Source: Amycolatopsis umgeniensis (lineage in GTDB: Bacteria > Actinomycetota > Actinomycetes > Mycobacteriales > Pseudonocardiaceae). Taken from it: DNA of 64,000 nucleotides. Both the position numbers and the translations under genes were made by a program. Every line of letters starts with the position of its first letter. Position 1 is the first letter of the stretch. Location of the stretch: NCBI RefSeq assembly GCF_014205155.1, contig NZ_JACHMX010000001.1:5022001-5086000 (forward strand), in the 5' to 3' direction. Positions 25,242 to 32,865 of this stretch are shown in pieces. The notes under the pieces were generated by a model, which was given only the letters and a program-made list of their open reading frames with translations, had not been told where the DNA came from and did no database searches.

Positions 25242-25332
25242 TCCGTTCGTGGACACCTTGCACGATCATGTAACTACTCCATTCGCCAACTCGATTAATC
25301 GGGAAACACACTCGGTCCCGAATGAGGCGCGG

Positions 25333-25989
25333 ATGGTGATCCTGGCGATTGGCGGCGTGGGCAGGCCCGTGCGCGCGCTGGATCCAGGCGAAGACGAAAC
25401 ATGGGTGACCGTCGAACAGTTCGAGCGGGTACTCGACGCGGTGGCCGGACGTGAAGACGTCGGGCTCACCTTCGACGACGGCAACTCCTCCGACGTCGAG
25501 ATCGCGCTCCCCAGGCTGGTGGAGCGCGATCTCACGGCGGAGTTCTTCCCGCTCGCGGGCCGGATCGGCCAGCGTGGCTTCGTCGACGCCGACGGCTTGC
25601 GCGAGCTGGCCGAGGCGGGCATGACGATCGGCTCGCACGGCTGGGAGCACCGCGACTGGCGGCGGCTCGACGCCAGGCACGCCCGGCGCGAACTCGAAGT
25701 CGCGCCGAAACTGCTCGCCGACTTGAGCGGGAAGCCCGTGCGCGCGTACGTGCCGCCGTTCGGCGCCTACGACCGGCGGGTCCTCGGGAGGCTTCGGCGT
25801 TCCGGCGCGACGAGGATCTACGCCGCCGAAGGGGGCGTGGCGTCGCGCGATGGTTTGGTGCGCCCGCGGACCAAGGTCGGGTACGACGTCGATCAGGACT
25901 GGATCGACAGCGTGCTCGGTGATCGGGACGGCCTGTACCGCCGAGCGGGACGGGTGATGGCGCGAGTCTCCAGGCTTGTCCGCTTTTGA
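25333..25989 (+). CDS. Polysaccharide deacetylase (NodB fold)
   Basis: About 218 residues with NodB/CE4 motifs: LTFDDGNSSD (motif 1, metal Asp), SHGWEHRDW (motif 2, metal His residues) and RAYVPPFGAYD (motif 3). The C-terminus is basic. No signal peptide is evident, so it probably acts in the cytosol or on an intermediate. I favour ATG 25333, preceded by GAGGCGCGG; a GTG at 25249 would add 28 residues. A secreted GH75-like chitosanase gene follows, but whether they work on one polymer is inference. Confidence 0.85.
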   Translation: MVILAIGGVGRPVRALDPGEDETWVTVEQFERVLDAVAGREDVGLTFDDGNSSDVEIALPRLVERDLTAEFFPLAGRIGQRGFVDADGLRELAEAGMTIGSHGWEHRDWRRLDARHARRELEVAPKLLADLSGKPVRAYVPPFGAYDRRVLGRLRRSGATRIYAAEGGVASRDGLVRPRTKVGYDVDQDWIDSVLGDRDGLYRRAGRVMARVSRLVRF

Positions 25990-26105
25990 CCGGTTTTCGT
26001 TGCGTAGTGGGAAAACAACACCCCGTCAGCCCTTGAGAACGGTCACTGACGGCTGCATTCTGGGCGCCCTCGATAAGAAGCCTTATTAACTAAGGGGTGC
26101 ACGGT

Positions 26106-26783
26106 ATGCGGAAGTTGCTCCTGTTCTCGGCGATGGTGGTGGCCGCAGGACTGGCCCCCGCGGCGACGGCCGTGGCCTCGACGGCCCCGGTCGCCGTCCA
26201 GGCGGGTCCGACGGCTCAGCAGTTGCTGGCGAAGACCACCAGCTGCAAGCAGGTCTCGAACGGCAAGTACAAGACCGACGACGAAACCGGCCGGACCATC
26301 GCGGTCTGCGACGCGGGCGGTGCCGTGTTCTGGAAGGCCGACATGGACATCGACTGCGACGGGCAGCCGACCGCGCGGTGCAACAAGGACACCGACCCGT
26401 GGTTCCAGGACGGCACGGCGTTCCCGCGTTCCGACGGCAAGGCGCTCATCGCCGACCAGACGCCCTACATCGTCGTGCCGAGCGTCAGCAGCACGTGGAA
26501 CTTCGGGAACTCGGGGCTCAAGGGCGCCGGCTCGTGCGCGGTGATCTACAACAACAAGGTGCTCTACGCCGTCATCGGTGACACCGGGCCGAACGACATC
26601 ATCGGCGAAGCGTCTTACGCGGCGGCGAAGGCGTTGGGCATCAACCCGGATCCGGCGAACGGCGGCGTCGACTCCGGGGTCACCTACATCTGCTTCAAGA
26701 ACTCGAAGGTGTCGCCGATCGAAGACCACGCGAAGTCGACCTCCGTGGGGGAGGGACTGGCGGCGAAGTTCGTGCAGGGCTGA
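26106..26783 (+). CDS. Secreted GH75-like chitosanase
   Basis: A 225-residue protein with a Sec signal peptide (LLLFSAMVVAAGLAPAATAVA). The mature domain has the hallmarks of glycoside hydrolase family 75: FWKADMDIDCDGQPT with the acidic catalytic region, TPYIVVPS, and YAVIGDTGPNDIIGEASYAAAKALGI. The family hydrolyses chitosan, known from fungi and actinobacteria. ATG 26106 follows AAGGGG. The gene is followed by a GAAGGCC-type terminator at 26813, so it is probably monocistronic. Confidence 0.88.
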   Translation: MRKLLLFSAMVVAAGLAPAATAVASTAPVAVQAGPTAQQLLAKTTSCKQVSNGKYKTDDETGRTIAVCDAGGAVFWKADMDIDCDGQPTARCNKDTDPWFQDGTAFPRSDGKALIADQTPYIVVPSVSSTWNFGNSGLKGAGSCAVIYNNKVLYAVIGDTGPNDIIGEASYAAAKALGINPDPANGGVDSGVTYICFKNSKVSPIEDHAKSTSVGEGLAAKFVQG

Positions 26784-26812
26784 CGGCGGCCCCCGCGGCG
26801 GCCGCCGGTCCG

Positions 26813-26857
26813 TGAAGGCCTCCTTCCCTACGCTCAAGGTAGGGAAGGAGGCCTTCA
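26813..26857 (+). terminator. Hairpin terminator after GH75 gene
   Basis: TGAAGGCCTCCTTCCCTAC pairs perfectly with GTAGGGAAGGAGGCCTTCA over a seven-base loop, and is followed by TTTGTTT. It lies 30 bases after the chitosanase stop. It is a textbook member of the GAAGGCC hairpin family. Confidence 0.85.
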
Positions 26858-26912
26858 TTTGTTTACCTACGTCTGACCTGCGCGTAGCTGGCGGCTCGAT
26901 CTGTTCGGGGAT

Positions 26913-26961
26913 CGACGGTGGAGGATTTGGGACGTTCAACGTCCCAAATCCTCCACCGTCG
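26913..26961. repeat. 49-base near-perfect palindrome
   Basis: Arms of 24 bases (26913-26936 and 26938-26961) are perfect reverse complements around a single base. The centre is GGGACGTT-C-AACGTCCC. A related palindrome with the same core stands at 46235-46285. Confidence 0.85.
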
Positions 26962-27024
26962 CGCGAGTCACCCTGGTTGATCGAGGCAGTGTCGGTCACG
27001 ACCTCGTGGCCGACGACCGAGCGA

Positions 27025-27059
27025 GGAACATTCCGGACGTTCAACGTCCTGAAACCTCC
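27025..27059. repeat. Degenerate copy of the GGACGTT palindrome
   Basis: GGACGTT-C-AACGTCC is retained at the centre while the outer arms match at about 13 of 17 positions. It probably derives from the same element as 26913-26961 and has decayed. Confidence 0.5.
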
Positions 27060-27260
27060 ACACCCGGACCCACACACCAGCAGGTCAGCAAACACAAGCC
27101 CGTTAAGGAGGCCTTCACTACCTTCGTCTGACTTGCGTGAGGACGGTGGTTGCGCGGGTCCATCCGGCCACGCCAGTGGGCAAGCAAATCAGGGGGTCGC
27201 CAAGGAGGCCTTCACGGACTTCAGGCGATCAGGGTGCCGAACCGTGGCGGGTCTCGTGAG

Positions 27261-28670
27261 TCACCGCGGTTCCAGCAGCATCGACCACTCCCAGCCGTAG
27301 GGCGGGGCGACGTGGCGGAGGGTCGACTCGTTGACGGCCTTCCAGCCGCCGGCCGCACGGAACACGTACTCGCCGACGGCGAGACCGGGGAAGGTCGCGA
27401 AGCCCTTGGCGTCGGTCCTGGCGAGCGAAACCAGCCTGTTGTCCTTTGTGGACACGGTGACGGTGGTGTTCGCCAGACCTTCACCGTCGTCCGGTCGCCA
27501 GTTGTGGTTCTTGTCGACCCAGGCCTGGCCGCGGGCATCGGCACGTTTGCCGGGGACCTGGGCTTCGGCCGACACCCAAGGCCCGTTCAGGTAGGTCTTG
27601 CCGCTGAAGTTGCAGTCGAGATAGGTCCTGCCGAAGTACGGCGCCTTCTCGGCCACCTGGCCGGTCAGGGTGAGGACCAGTCGCTGTCCCGGGGCCAGCG
27701 TGCCCGCCTGCGCGGGACCGAAGGCGCCCCACTGCTCCTGCGGGATCTTCAGATCGATACCGGTGCCCTCGCGATCCTCACAGGTCGCGTAGAGGCCGGA
27801 GAGCGGGTACGCGCCAGTGTTCGTGAGAGTGACTGTCGCCTTGGCCGCCTCTCCCGGCGCGTAGCGCGCCTTGTCGAGCTCGATCTTCGCCTGAAGGTCC
27901 TTTTCGAGCGGCTGCCTGCCTTGGACGCTCAGGTTCTGGTACTTGCCGCTGCCGTCCAGGCGCATCACGTTGTCGTCCGGCAGCATCCAGCCGTCGGGAA
28001 CGTCCCGGAAATAGAGGACCCGATGGGATCCGACGGGGACGGCGTCGAAGGCGAACCGTCCGGCTGAGTCGGTGATCACCGACAGTTCCTGGGGCATTCC
28101 GAAACTGCCCACCCGCGCCGTGATACCGGCCAGTTCCTCCCCGGGGGAAAGCACGCCGTCGCGGTTCTTGTCCCCGTACACCTGACCGGCGACGCGTTCG
28201 GTGGTCTCCGGTGGGACCAGGTTCACCGGGACGTCGGCGCCGTTGTCCGTGCGGTCGGTGTCCACCGGGGTCAACACGCTGAGCCGCACCACGGGATTGC
28301 CCGGTTCAACGGCCCAGATCCTGCCGGTCAGGCGATAGGTCCGGCTTTCGCCCGCCAGGAAGGACGTTCCGGGGCCGTCGAAGTTCAGGTCGCCCCAGGT
28401 GTTCGTCTCGAAGCTGTAATGGGGGCCGGAATAGGTGCTCCCCTGCGCCCGGACCTCGGTCGCCGTGGTGTCGCCGATGTTGGTGATCGTCAGATCGATC
28501 GGAATGGTCTCGTCCCGGAGCCAGCGCCCGTCCGGCACGGCCGCTGTGATCTTGAGGTTCGGGCCGGGATCGGCGTACGCGGGCACAGCGGCCATCGTTC
28601 CGGCGAGGGTGAAGGCCAAGGTCATCGCGCCGACAGCGCGAAGCGATCTTCCGGGCAGGGTTCTTCGCAT
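27261..28670 (-). CDS. Secreted protein with Cna-B/SdrD-like repeats
   Basis: A 469-residue exported protein. The signal peptide ends near AVPAYADPGP. It then has a CARDB/DUF11-like beta domain (LTITNIGDTTATEVRAQG), and two SdrD-B/Cna-B-like domains with GQVYGDKNRDGVLSPGEELAGI and GQAWVDKNHNWRPDDGEGLANT (calcium-binding-like NRDG and NHNW loops), then ATFPGLAVGEYVFRAAGG. No sortase motif or C-terminal helix is present, so it is likely released. ATG 28670 follows GGGGGAA. The 279 bases to the divergent algD-like gene hold the promoters. Confidence 0.85.
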   Translation of the reverse strand: MRRTLPGRSLRAVGAMTLAFTLAGTMAAVPAYADPGPNLKITAAVPDGRWLRDETIPIDLTITNIGDTTATEVRAQGSTYSGPHYSFETNTWGDLNFDGPGTSFLAGESRTYRLTGRIWAVEPGNPVVRLSVLTPVDTDRTDNGADVPVNLVPPETTERVAGQVYGDKNRDGVLSPGEELAGITARVGSFGMPQELSVITDSAGRFAFDAVPVGSHRVLYFRDVPDGWMLPDDNVMRLDGSGKYQNLSVQGRQPLEKDLQAKIELDKARYAPGEAAKATVTLTNTGAYPLSGLYATCEDREGTGIDLKIPQEQWGAFGPAQAGTLAPGQRLVLTLTGQVAEKAPYFGRTYLDCNFSGKTYLNGPWVSAEAQVPGKRADARGQAWVDKNHNWRPDDGEGLANTTVTVSTKDNRLVSLARTDAKGFATFPGLAVGEYVFRAAGGWKAVNESTLRHVAPPYGWEWSMLLEPR

Positions 28671-28949
28671 CGGTATTTCCCCCAAGTCACGCGTGATGCG
28701 GCGGCCGTCCTCGTGACGGATCCCCCCACGACGTGCGTCGTTGACGAAAGCGACCCTAGGGCAAAGACGGCGGACCGAACACTCACGAGATCGTTACGCG
28801 CCGCCTGTAGCGTTTCGCGCCCCTCGAGCGATGAGTAATTCCCTTGCCGCACAGGCATTCCGCCAAAAGCAGGCGACTTGTGGACGGCGGTAACGAACCC
28901 GGTCCGTCCGCCGACCAACGGGCAGCGAATGCGGCTGGAGGAATTCACC
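28671..28949. promoter_or_regulatory. Divergent region before the exopolysaccharide operon
   Basis: This 279-base gap separates the minus-strand Cna-B-like gene from the first plus-strand exopolysaccharide gene. I see no gene or strong hairpin. It must hold the promoters of both, and possibly that of the entire plus-strand operon. Confidence 0.4.
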
Positions 28950-30266
28950 ATGAAGATCAGTGTCTTCGGGCTCGGTTACGTCGGTTGCGTGTCGGCGGCG
29001 TGCCTTGCCGGACGCGGGCACGAGGTCGTCGGGGTCGACGTGAACCCGGTGAAGATCGACCTCATTTCCGGCGGCAAGGCGCCGGTGGTCGAGGAGCGGA
29101 TCGGGGAACTGACCGCGGAGGTGGTCGCGCAAGGCAAGCTGAGAGCGACCACCGACGTCAGACAGGCGGTCGCGGACAGTGAAGTCTCCCTGATCTGCGT
29201 CGGTACCCCGTCGGCGCCGAACGGCAGCCTGTCGACGGCGTTCCTGGAGCGCGTGGCCGAGGAGATCGGCGAGGCGCTCAAGACCAAGGCCGAGCGCCAC
29301 ACCGTCGTCTTCCGCAGCACGATGCTGCCGGGCACCTGCCTCGACCTGCTCGTCCCCATCCTCGAGAAGGCGTCCGGCCTCACCGCCGGCGTCGACTTCG
29401 GTGTCGCGGTGAACCCCGAGTTCCTGCGCGAGGGCAGCAGCGTCAAGGACTTCTTCGACCCGCCCAAGACCGTCATCGGCCAGCTCGACGCGGCCAGCGG
29501 CGACGTCGTCGCGGCGCTCTACGAAGGGCTTCCCGGCGAGGTCTTCCGTGTCGCGATCCCGGTGGCCGAGATGACGAAGTACGCCGACAACTCCTTCCAC
29601 GGGCTCAAGATCGGTTTCGCGAACGAGCTCGGCGCCATCTGCCGTGCCCTGGGGCTCGACTCGCACCAGGTGATCGACGTCTTCCTCGCCGATCGCAAGC
29701 TCAACATCAGCCCCGCCTACCTCCGCCCCGGGTTCGCTTTCGGCGGCTCGTGCCTCCCCAAGGATCTGCGCGGCCTGGTCTACGCCGCGCACCGCGCGGA
29801 CGTCGCCGTCCCGATCCTTTCGCACGTGCTGCCCTCCAACGACGAACACCTCCAGCGCGCCTTCGATCTGGTCGCGCGCACCGGGAAACGGAAGGTCGGG
29901 CTGTTCGGCCTGTCCTTCAAACCCGGCACCGACGACCTCCGGGAGAGCCCGCTCGTCGAGCTCGCGGAGCGCCTGCTCGGCAAGGGGTACGACCTGCGCA
30001 TCTACGACGCCAACGTCAGCCTTTCGCGGCTGATGGGCGCGAACCGCGAATACATCGAGGGCAGGCTGCCGCATCTCGGCCAGCTGCTGGCCGGTTCCAT
30101 CGACGAGGTCCTCGACCACGCCGAGGTCTCCCTCATCGGCTGCAACGACCCGGACGTCCTCGCGGCGCATCCGGTGGGCGGCGGCCGCACCATCATCGAT
30201 CTCGTCCGCGTACCCGATGCTGACAAGCGCCGGGCTGAAGAGGGATATGTCGGTCTTGCCTGGTAA
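28950..30266 (+). CDS. GDP-mannose 6-dehydrogenase-like nucleotide-sugar dehydrogenase
   Basis: A 438-residue enzyme of the UDP-glucose/GDP-mannose dehydrogenase family. The Rossmann motif is MKISVFGLGYVGCVSAACLAGRG-like at the start, followed by GVDVNPVKIDLI as in AlgD. The catalytic Cys lies in FGGSCLPKDLRGL (about residue 267), with SFKPGTDDLRESP further on. The text is closer to AlgD (GDP-mannuronate formation) than to UDP-glucose dehydrogenase. ATG 28950 follows GGAGGAATT. It is the first gene of the plus-strand operon and its 3' end overlaps the next gene by 20 bases. Confidence 0.92.
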   Translation: MKISVFGLGYVGCVSAACLAGRGHEVVGVDVNPVKIDLISGGKAPVVEERIGELTAEVVAQGKLRATTDVRQAVADSEVSLICVGTPSAPNGSLSTAFLERVAEEIGEALKTKAERHTVVFRSTMLPGTCLDLLVPILEKASGLTAGVDFGVAVNPEFLREGSSVKDFFDPPKTVIGQLDAASGDVVAALYEGLPGEVFRVAIPVAEMTKYADNSFHGLKIGFANELGAICRALGLDSHQVIDVFLADRKLNISPAYLRPGFAFGGSCLPKDLRGLVYAAHRADVAVPILSHVLPSNDEHLQRAFDLVARTGKRKVGLFGLSFKPGTDDLRESPLVELAERLLGKGYDLRIYDANVSLSRLMGANREYIEGRLPHLGQLLAGSIDEVLDHAEVSLIGCNDPDVLAAHPVGGGRTIIDLVRVPDADKRRAEEGYVGLAW

Positions 30267-31434
30267 AGCTCTCATCCTCGTCGAGAACCTTTCCGTCCCC
30301 TTCGATCGCCGTGTCTGGCAGGAGTGCCAGACACTCACGGGCGCGGGCTGGGAAGTCCACGTCATCTGTCCACAAGGGACCAAACGGGACACCGAGGCCG
30401 AAGTCACCATCGACGGCGTCCACATCCTGCGGTACCCGCTGAAGGCCGCCACCGGCGGTCCGGCCGGGTACGTCCAGGAGTACGGCTCCGCGCTGTGGCA
30501 CACGCTCCGGCTCGCCCGCAAGGTCGGCCGCGTGGACGTCGTGCACGCGTGCAACCCGCCGGACATGCTGTTCCTGGTCGCGCTGTACCTCAAGCGCCAG
30601 GGCGCGAAGTTCATCTTCGACCAGCACGACCTCTGCCCCGAGCTGTACCTCTCGCGGTTCAACCGCGGCGAGGACTTCCTGTACCGCGCGGTCTGCGCGC
30701 TGGAGCGCCGCACCTACAAGACGGCCGACGTCGTCATCGCGACCAACGAGAGCTACAAGGACGTCGCCGTGAAACGCGGCGGCAAGTCGCCGGAAGACGT
30801 CTTCGTCGTGCGAAGCGCGCCCGTGGTCGAACGGTTCCACCAGGTGTCCGCCGAGCCCGAGTTGAAGAAGGGCAAGCCGCATCTGCTCGCGTACCTCGGC
30901 GTGATGGGCCCGCAGGATGGCGTCGACTACGCCCTGCGCGCGCTCGCGTCCTTGCGTGACGAGGTCGGCCGCACCGACTGGCACGCCGTGTTCATCGGCT
31001 CCGGCGACGCCTTCGACGCCATGGTCGCGCTGTCCAAGGAACTGAAGCTCGACGACCAGGTCGAGTTCACCGGCCGGATCTCCGACGAGGACCTGCTGCG
31101 CTACCTGTCCTCGGCCGACGTGTGCCTTTCGCCGGACCCCCTGAACCCGCTCAACAACGTGTCCACCATGAACAAGATCATGGAGTACATGGCGATGAGC
31201 CGCCCCATCGTCTCCTTCGAACTGCGGGAAGCCCGGGTTTCGGCCGGAGAGGCTGCGCTGTACGCACCGGCGAACGACGAGCCGGAGTTCGCGAAGCTGA
31301 TCGCGCATCTGCTCGACTCGCCGGAACAGCGGGCCGAGATGGGCGAGCTGGGGCGGGCGCGCGTCGCCGGCCCGCTCTCTTGGGAGAACTCCCAGAAAGC
31401 CCTGCTCGCGGCCTATGCGGCCGCGGTCCGTTGA
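30247..31434 (+). CDS. Family 4 glycosyltransferase
   Basis: A 395-residue GT-B enzyme. It opens GKALILVENLSVPFDRRVW, typical of GT4 proteins in actinobacterial exopolysaccharide clusters. The C-terminal half has YLGVMGPQDGVDYALRA, an SSADVCLSPDPLNPLNN donor-site region and KIMEYMAMSRPIVSFEL with the conserved Glu. There is no membrane helix, so it acts at the cytosolic face on a lipid-linked sugar. The donor may be the product of the dehydrogenase upstream, which it overlaps. ATG 30247 follows AAGAGGGAT. Confidence 0.92.
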   Translation: MSVLPGKALILVENLSVPFDRRVWQECQTLTGAGWEVHVICPQGTKRDTEAEVTIDGVHILRYPLKAATGGPAGYVQEYGSALWHTLRLARKVGRVDVVHACNPPDMLFLVALYLKRQGAKFIFDQHDLCPELYLSRFNRGEDFLYRAVCALERRTYKTADVVIATNESYKDVAVKRGGKSPEDVFVVRSAPVVERFHQVSAEPELKKGKPHLLAYLGVMGPQDGVDYALRALASLRDEVGRTDWHAVFIGSGDAFDAMVALSKELKLDDQVEFTGRISDEDLLRYLSSADVCLSPDPLNPLNNVSTMNKIMEYMAMSRPIVSFELREARVSAGEAALYAPANDEPEFAKLIAHLLDSPEQRAEMGELGRARVAGPLSWENSQKALLAAYAAAVR

Positions 31435-31481
31435 TCGACTTCCCGGTCGCGTTTTGAACAAGACTCGGGCAATCCTGTAAC

Positions 31482-31510
31482 CAACTCCGCGGTCTCTCCG
31501 ACGGGGTTGG
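31482..31510 (+). promoter_or_regulatory. Hairpin and possible internal promoter before Wzz genes
   Basis: The 123-base gap after the glycosyltransferase contains CCAAC...GTTGG pairing at roughly 31482-31510, and TTGAAC near 31455 as a possible -35. It could be an attenuator or an internal promoter for the rest of the operon. The evidence is weak. Confidence 0.3.
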
Positions 31511-31557
31511 TGATACGCCGTCTGCGGCGGTGCCAGGCACCGATGGGAGATCCCGGT

Positions 31558-32865
31558 TTGACTGACGACACGGTGCGCCTGTCCATGATCGGACAGGTTT
31601 TGCGCGGGCGATGGCGGACCCTGGTGGTCCTCGCCGTCCTCGGTGCCCTGGTCGGGGCGGGATCGTCGGTGATCCTTTCTCCCGGCTACCGCACCTCGTC
31701 CAGCGTGCTGCTCCAGGGCCCGCGCGAGGCGGACGAACTGCTCACCCAGGCCGAGGTGGCGACCAGTTCGGTCGTGCTCGACCGGGCCGCCGCCGTACTC
31801 GGTGACGGCGAGACCGGCGCCGACCTGCGGGACAAGGTGGCCACGTCGGTCGCACAGGGCAATGTCATCACCATCGAGGCCACCGGTGACACCGCCGAAC
31901 AGACGCAGCGGATGGCCGATCGGCTCGCCCAAGAGTTCGTGAAGTACTCCACGCAGATCATCGCCGGTTCCGGCGACGCCGCGGTCCAGCTGGCGCAGGA
32001 ACGCCGCGAGACGCTGCGCCAGCAGGTCGCGCAGACGAACCAGCGGATCAGCGAGCTCTCCACGAAGGTCAACGAAGGCAAGACGACCGTGGAGAGCGTC
32101 CAGCTCCGCACCGAACTGCAAGGCCTGCGCTCGTCGATCGAATCGGCGATGTCCAGCCTGAACGCGGCCGACACCGCGAGCGGCCTCGGCAACATGGTCG
32201 TCCTGGGTTCGGCCGAGCTGCCGTCCGCGGCGGCGGCGCCCACCTTGCCGCAGCTCGCCCTCGGCGGCGCGGCGCTGTTCTTCCTGATCGGCCTGTTCGG
32301 GCACCTCTTCACCGCCCGCACCGACCGGCGGCTGCGGGACGAAGAGGAGATCGCCGCGGCGATCGGCGGCCCGGTGCTGGCCGTCTTCGACGTCGTGGAC
32401 GAGCGGCCCGCCGCGACCACCCTGCGGGCCAAGCTCCTGGGTGACGACAGGCCGTGGAACACCCCGCGCGTCGACGTCTTCGCCGACGAGGTCGACGCCG
32501 ACGTCCACTACCGGCGCCTGGTCTCCCGGCTCCCGCACCGGCGGTTGCTCGTGCTGACCGCCGACGGCGACCACGCCGGGCAGGCGGCCGCCGAGCGGAT
32601 CGCCGCTCTCTCCGACCGCTGGTTCACCGTGACGACCGTGTCCCCGGTCCGGCCCGTCGTCGAAGACGCCGACGCGGAAGGAGTCCTGGTCGTGTCGGGC
32701 CTCGGCTCCCGGTCCGACTGGGAGCTGGTCGGGATCGCCGAAGCCGTCGCCGACGCGGGCCTCGCCGTGGTGGGCATCGTGCTGGCCCGCCCGGTCCGGC
32801 CGACCCGCACCCGATCCGGCGCCTCCACCCCCACCGACCACGAAGCACTGGCAGGTACAGCGTGA
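31558..32865 (+). CDS. Wzz/capsular polysaccharide co-polymerase-like protein
   Basis: About 435 residues with two membrane helices (21-40 and 232-251) bracketing an extracytoplasmic coiled-coil region (QERRETLRQQVAQTNQRISEL), the layout of polysaccharide co-polymerases that set chain length. The C-terminal cytosolic domain resembles a BY-kinase-like P-loop fold (RRLLVLTADGDHAGQAAAER; GVLVVSGLGSRSDWE) but lacks a GKT/GKS Walker A. TTG 31558 has GGGAGA seven bases upstream; ATG 31543 is the alternative. It overlaps the next, related gene by four bases. Confidence 0.85.
   Translation: MTDDTVRLSMIGQVLRGRWRTLVVLAVLGALVGAGSSVILSPGYRTSSSVLLQGPREADELLTQAEVATSSVVLDRAAAVLGDGETGADLRDKVATSVAQGNVITIEATGDTAEQTQRMADRLAQEFVKYSTQIIAGSGDAAVQLAQERRETLRQQVAQTNQRISELSTKVNEGKTTVESVQLRTELQGLRSSIESAMSSLNAADTASGLGNMVVLGSAELPSAAAAPTLPQLALGGAALFFLIGLFGHLFTARTDRRLRDEEEIAAAIGGPVLAVFDVVDERPAATTLRAKLLGDDRPWNTPRVDVFADEVDADVHYRRLVSRLPHRRLLVLTADGDHAGQAAAERIAALSDRWFTVTTVSPVRPVVEDADAEGVLVVSGLGSRSDWELVGIAEAVADAGLAVVGIVLARPVRPTRTRSGASTPTDHEALAGTA

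Larger units (their letters stand above)
26784..27260. repeat. Gene-free, repeat-rich spacer (477 bp)
   Basis: No credible gene is visible. It contains the terminator at 26813, a near-perfect palindrome at 26913-26961, a degenerate copy at 27025-27059, and two isolated arms AAGGAGGCCTTCAC at 27105-27118 and 27202-27215. A roughly 40-base imperfect direct repeat joins 26847-26885 and 27107-27145. It looks like a site of repeat accumulation or past rearrangement. Confidence 0.6.

Noticed and set aside
26784..27260. CRISPR-like repeats
   Set aside because: The repeats are palindromes and decayed arms at irregular spacing, with no regular spacers or cas genes.
30193..32841. An 882-codon open frame on the minus strand
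   Set aside because: It is antisense to a clear GT4 and a Wzz-like gene and has low-complexity Arg/Asp/Gly/His composition, so it is a shadow frame.
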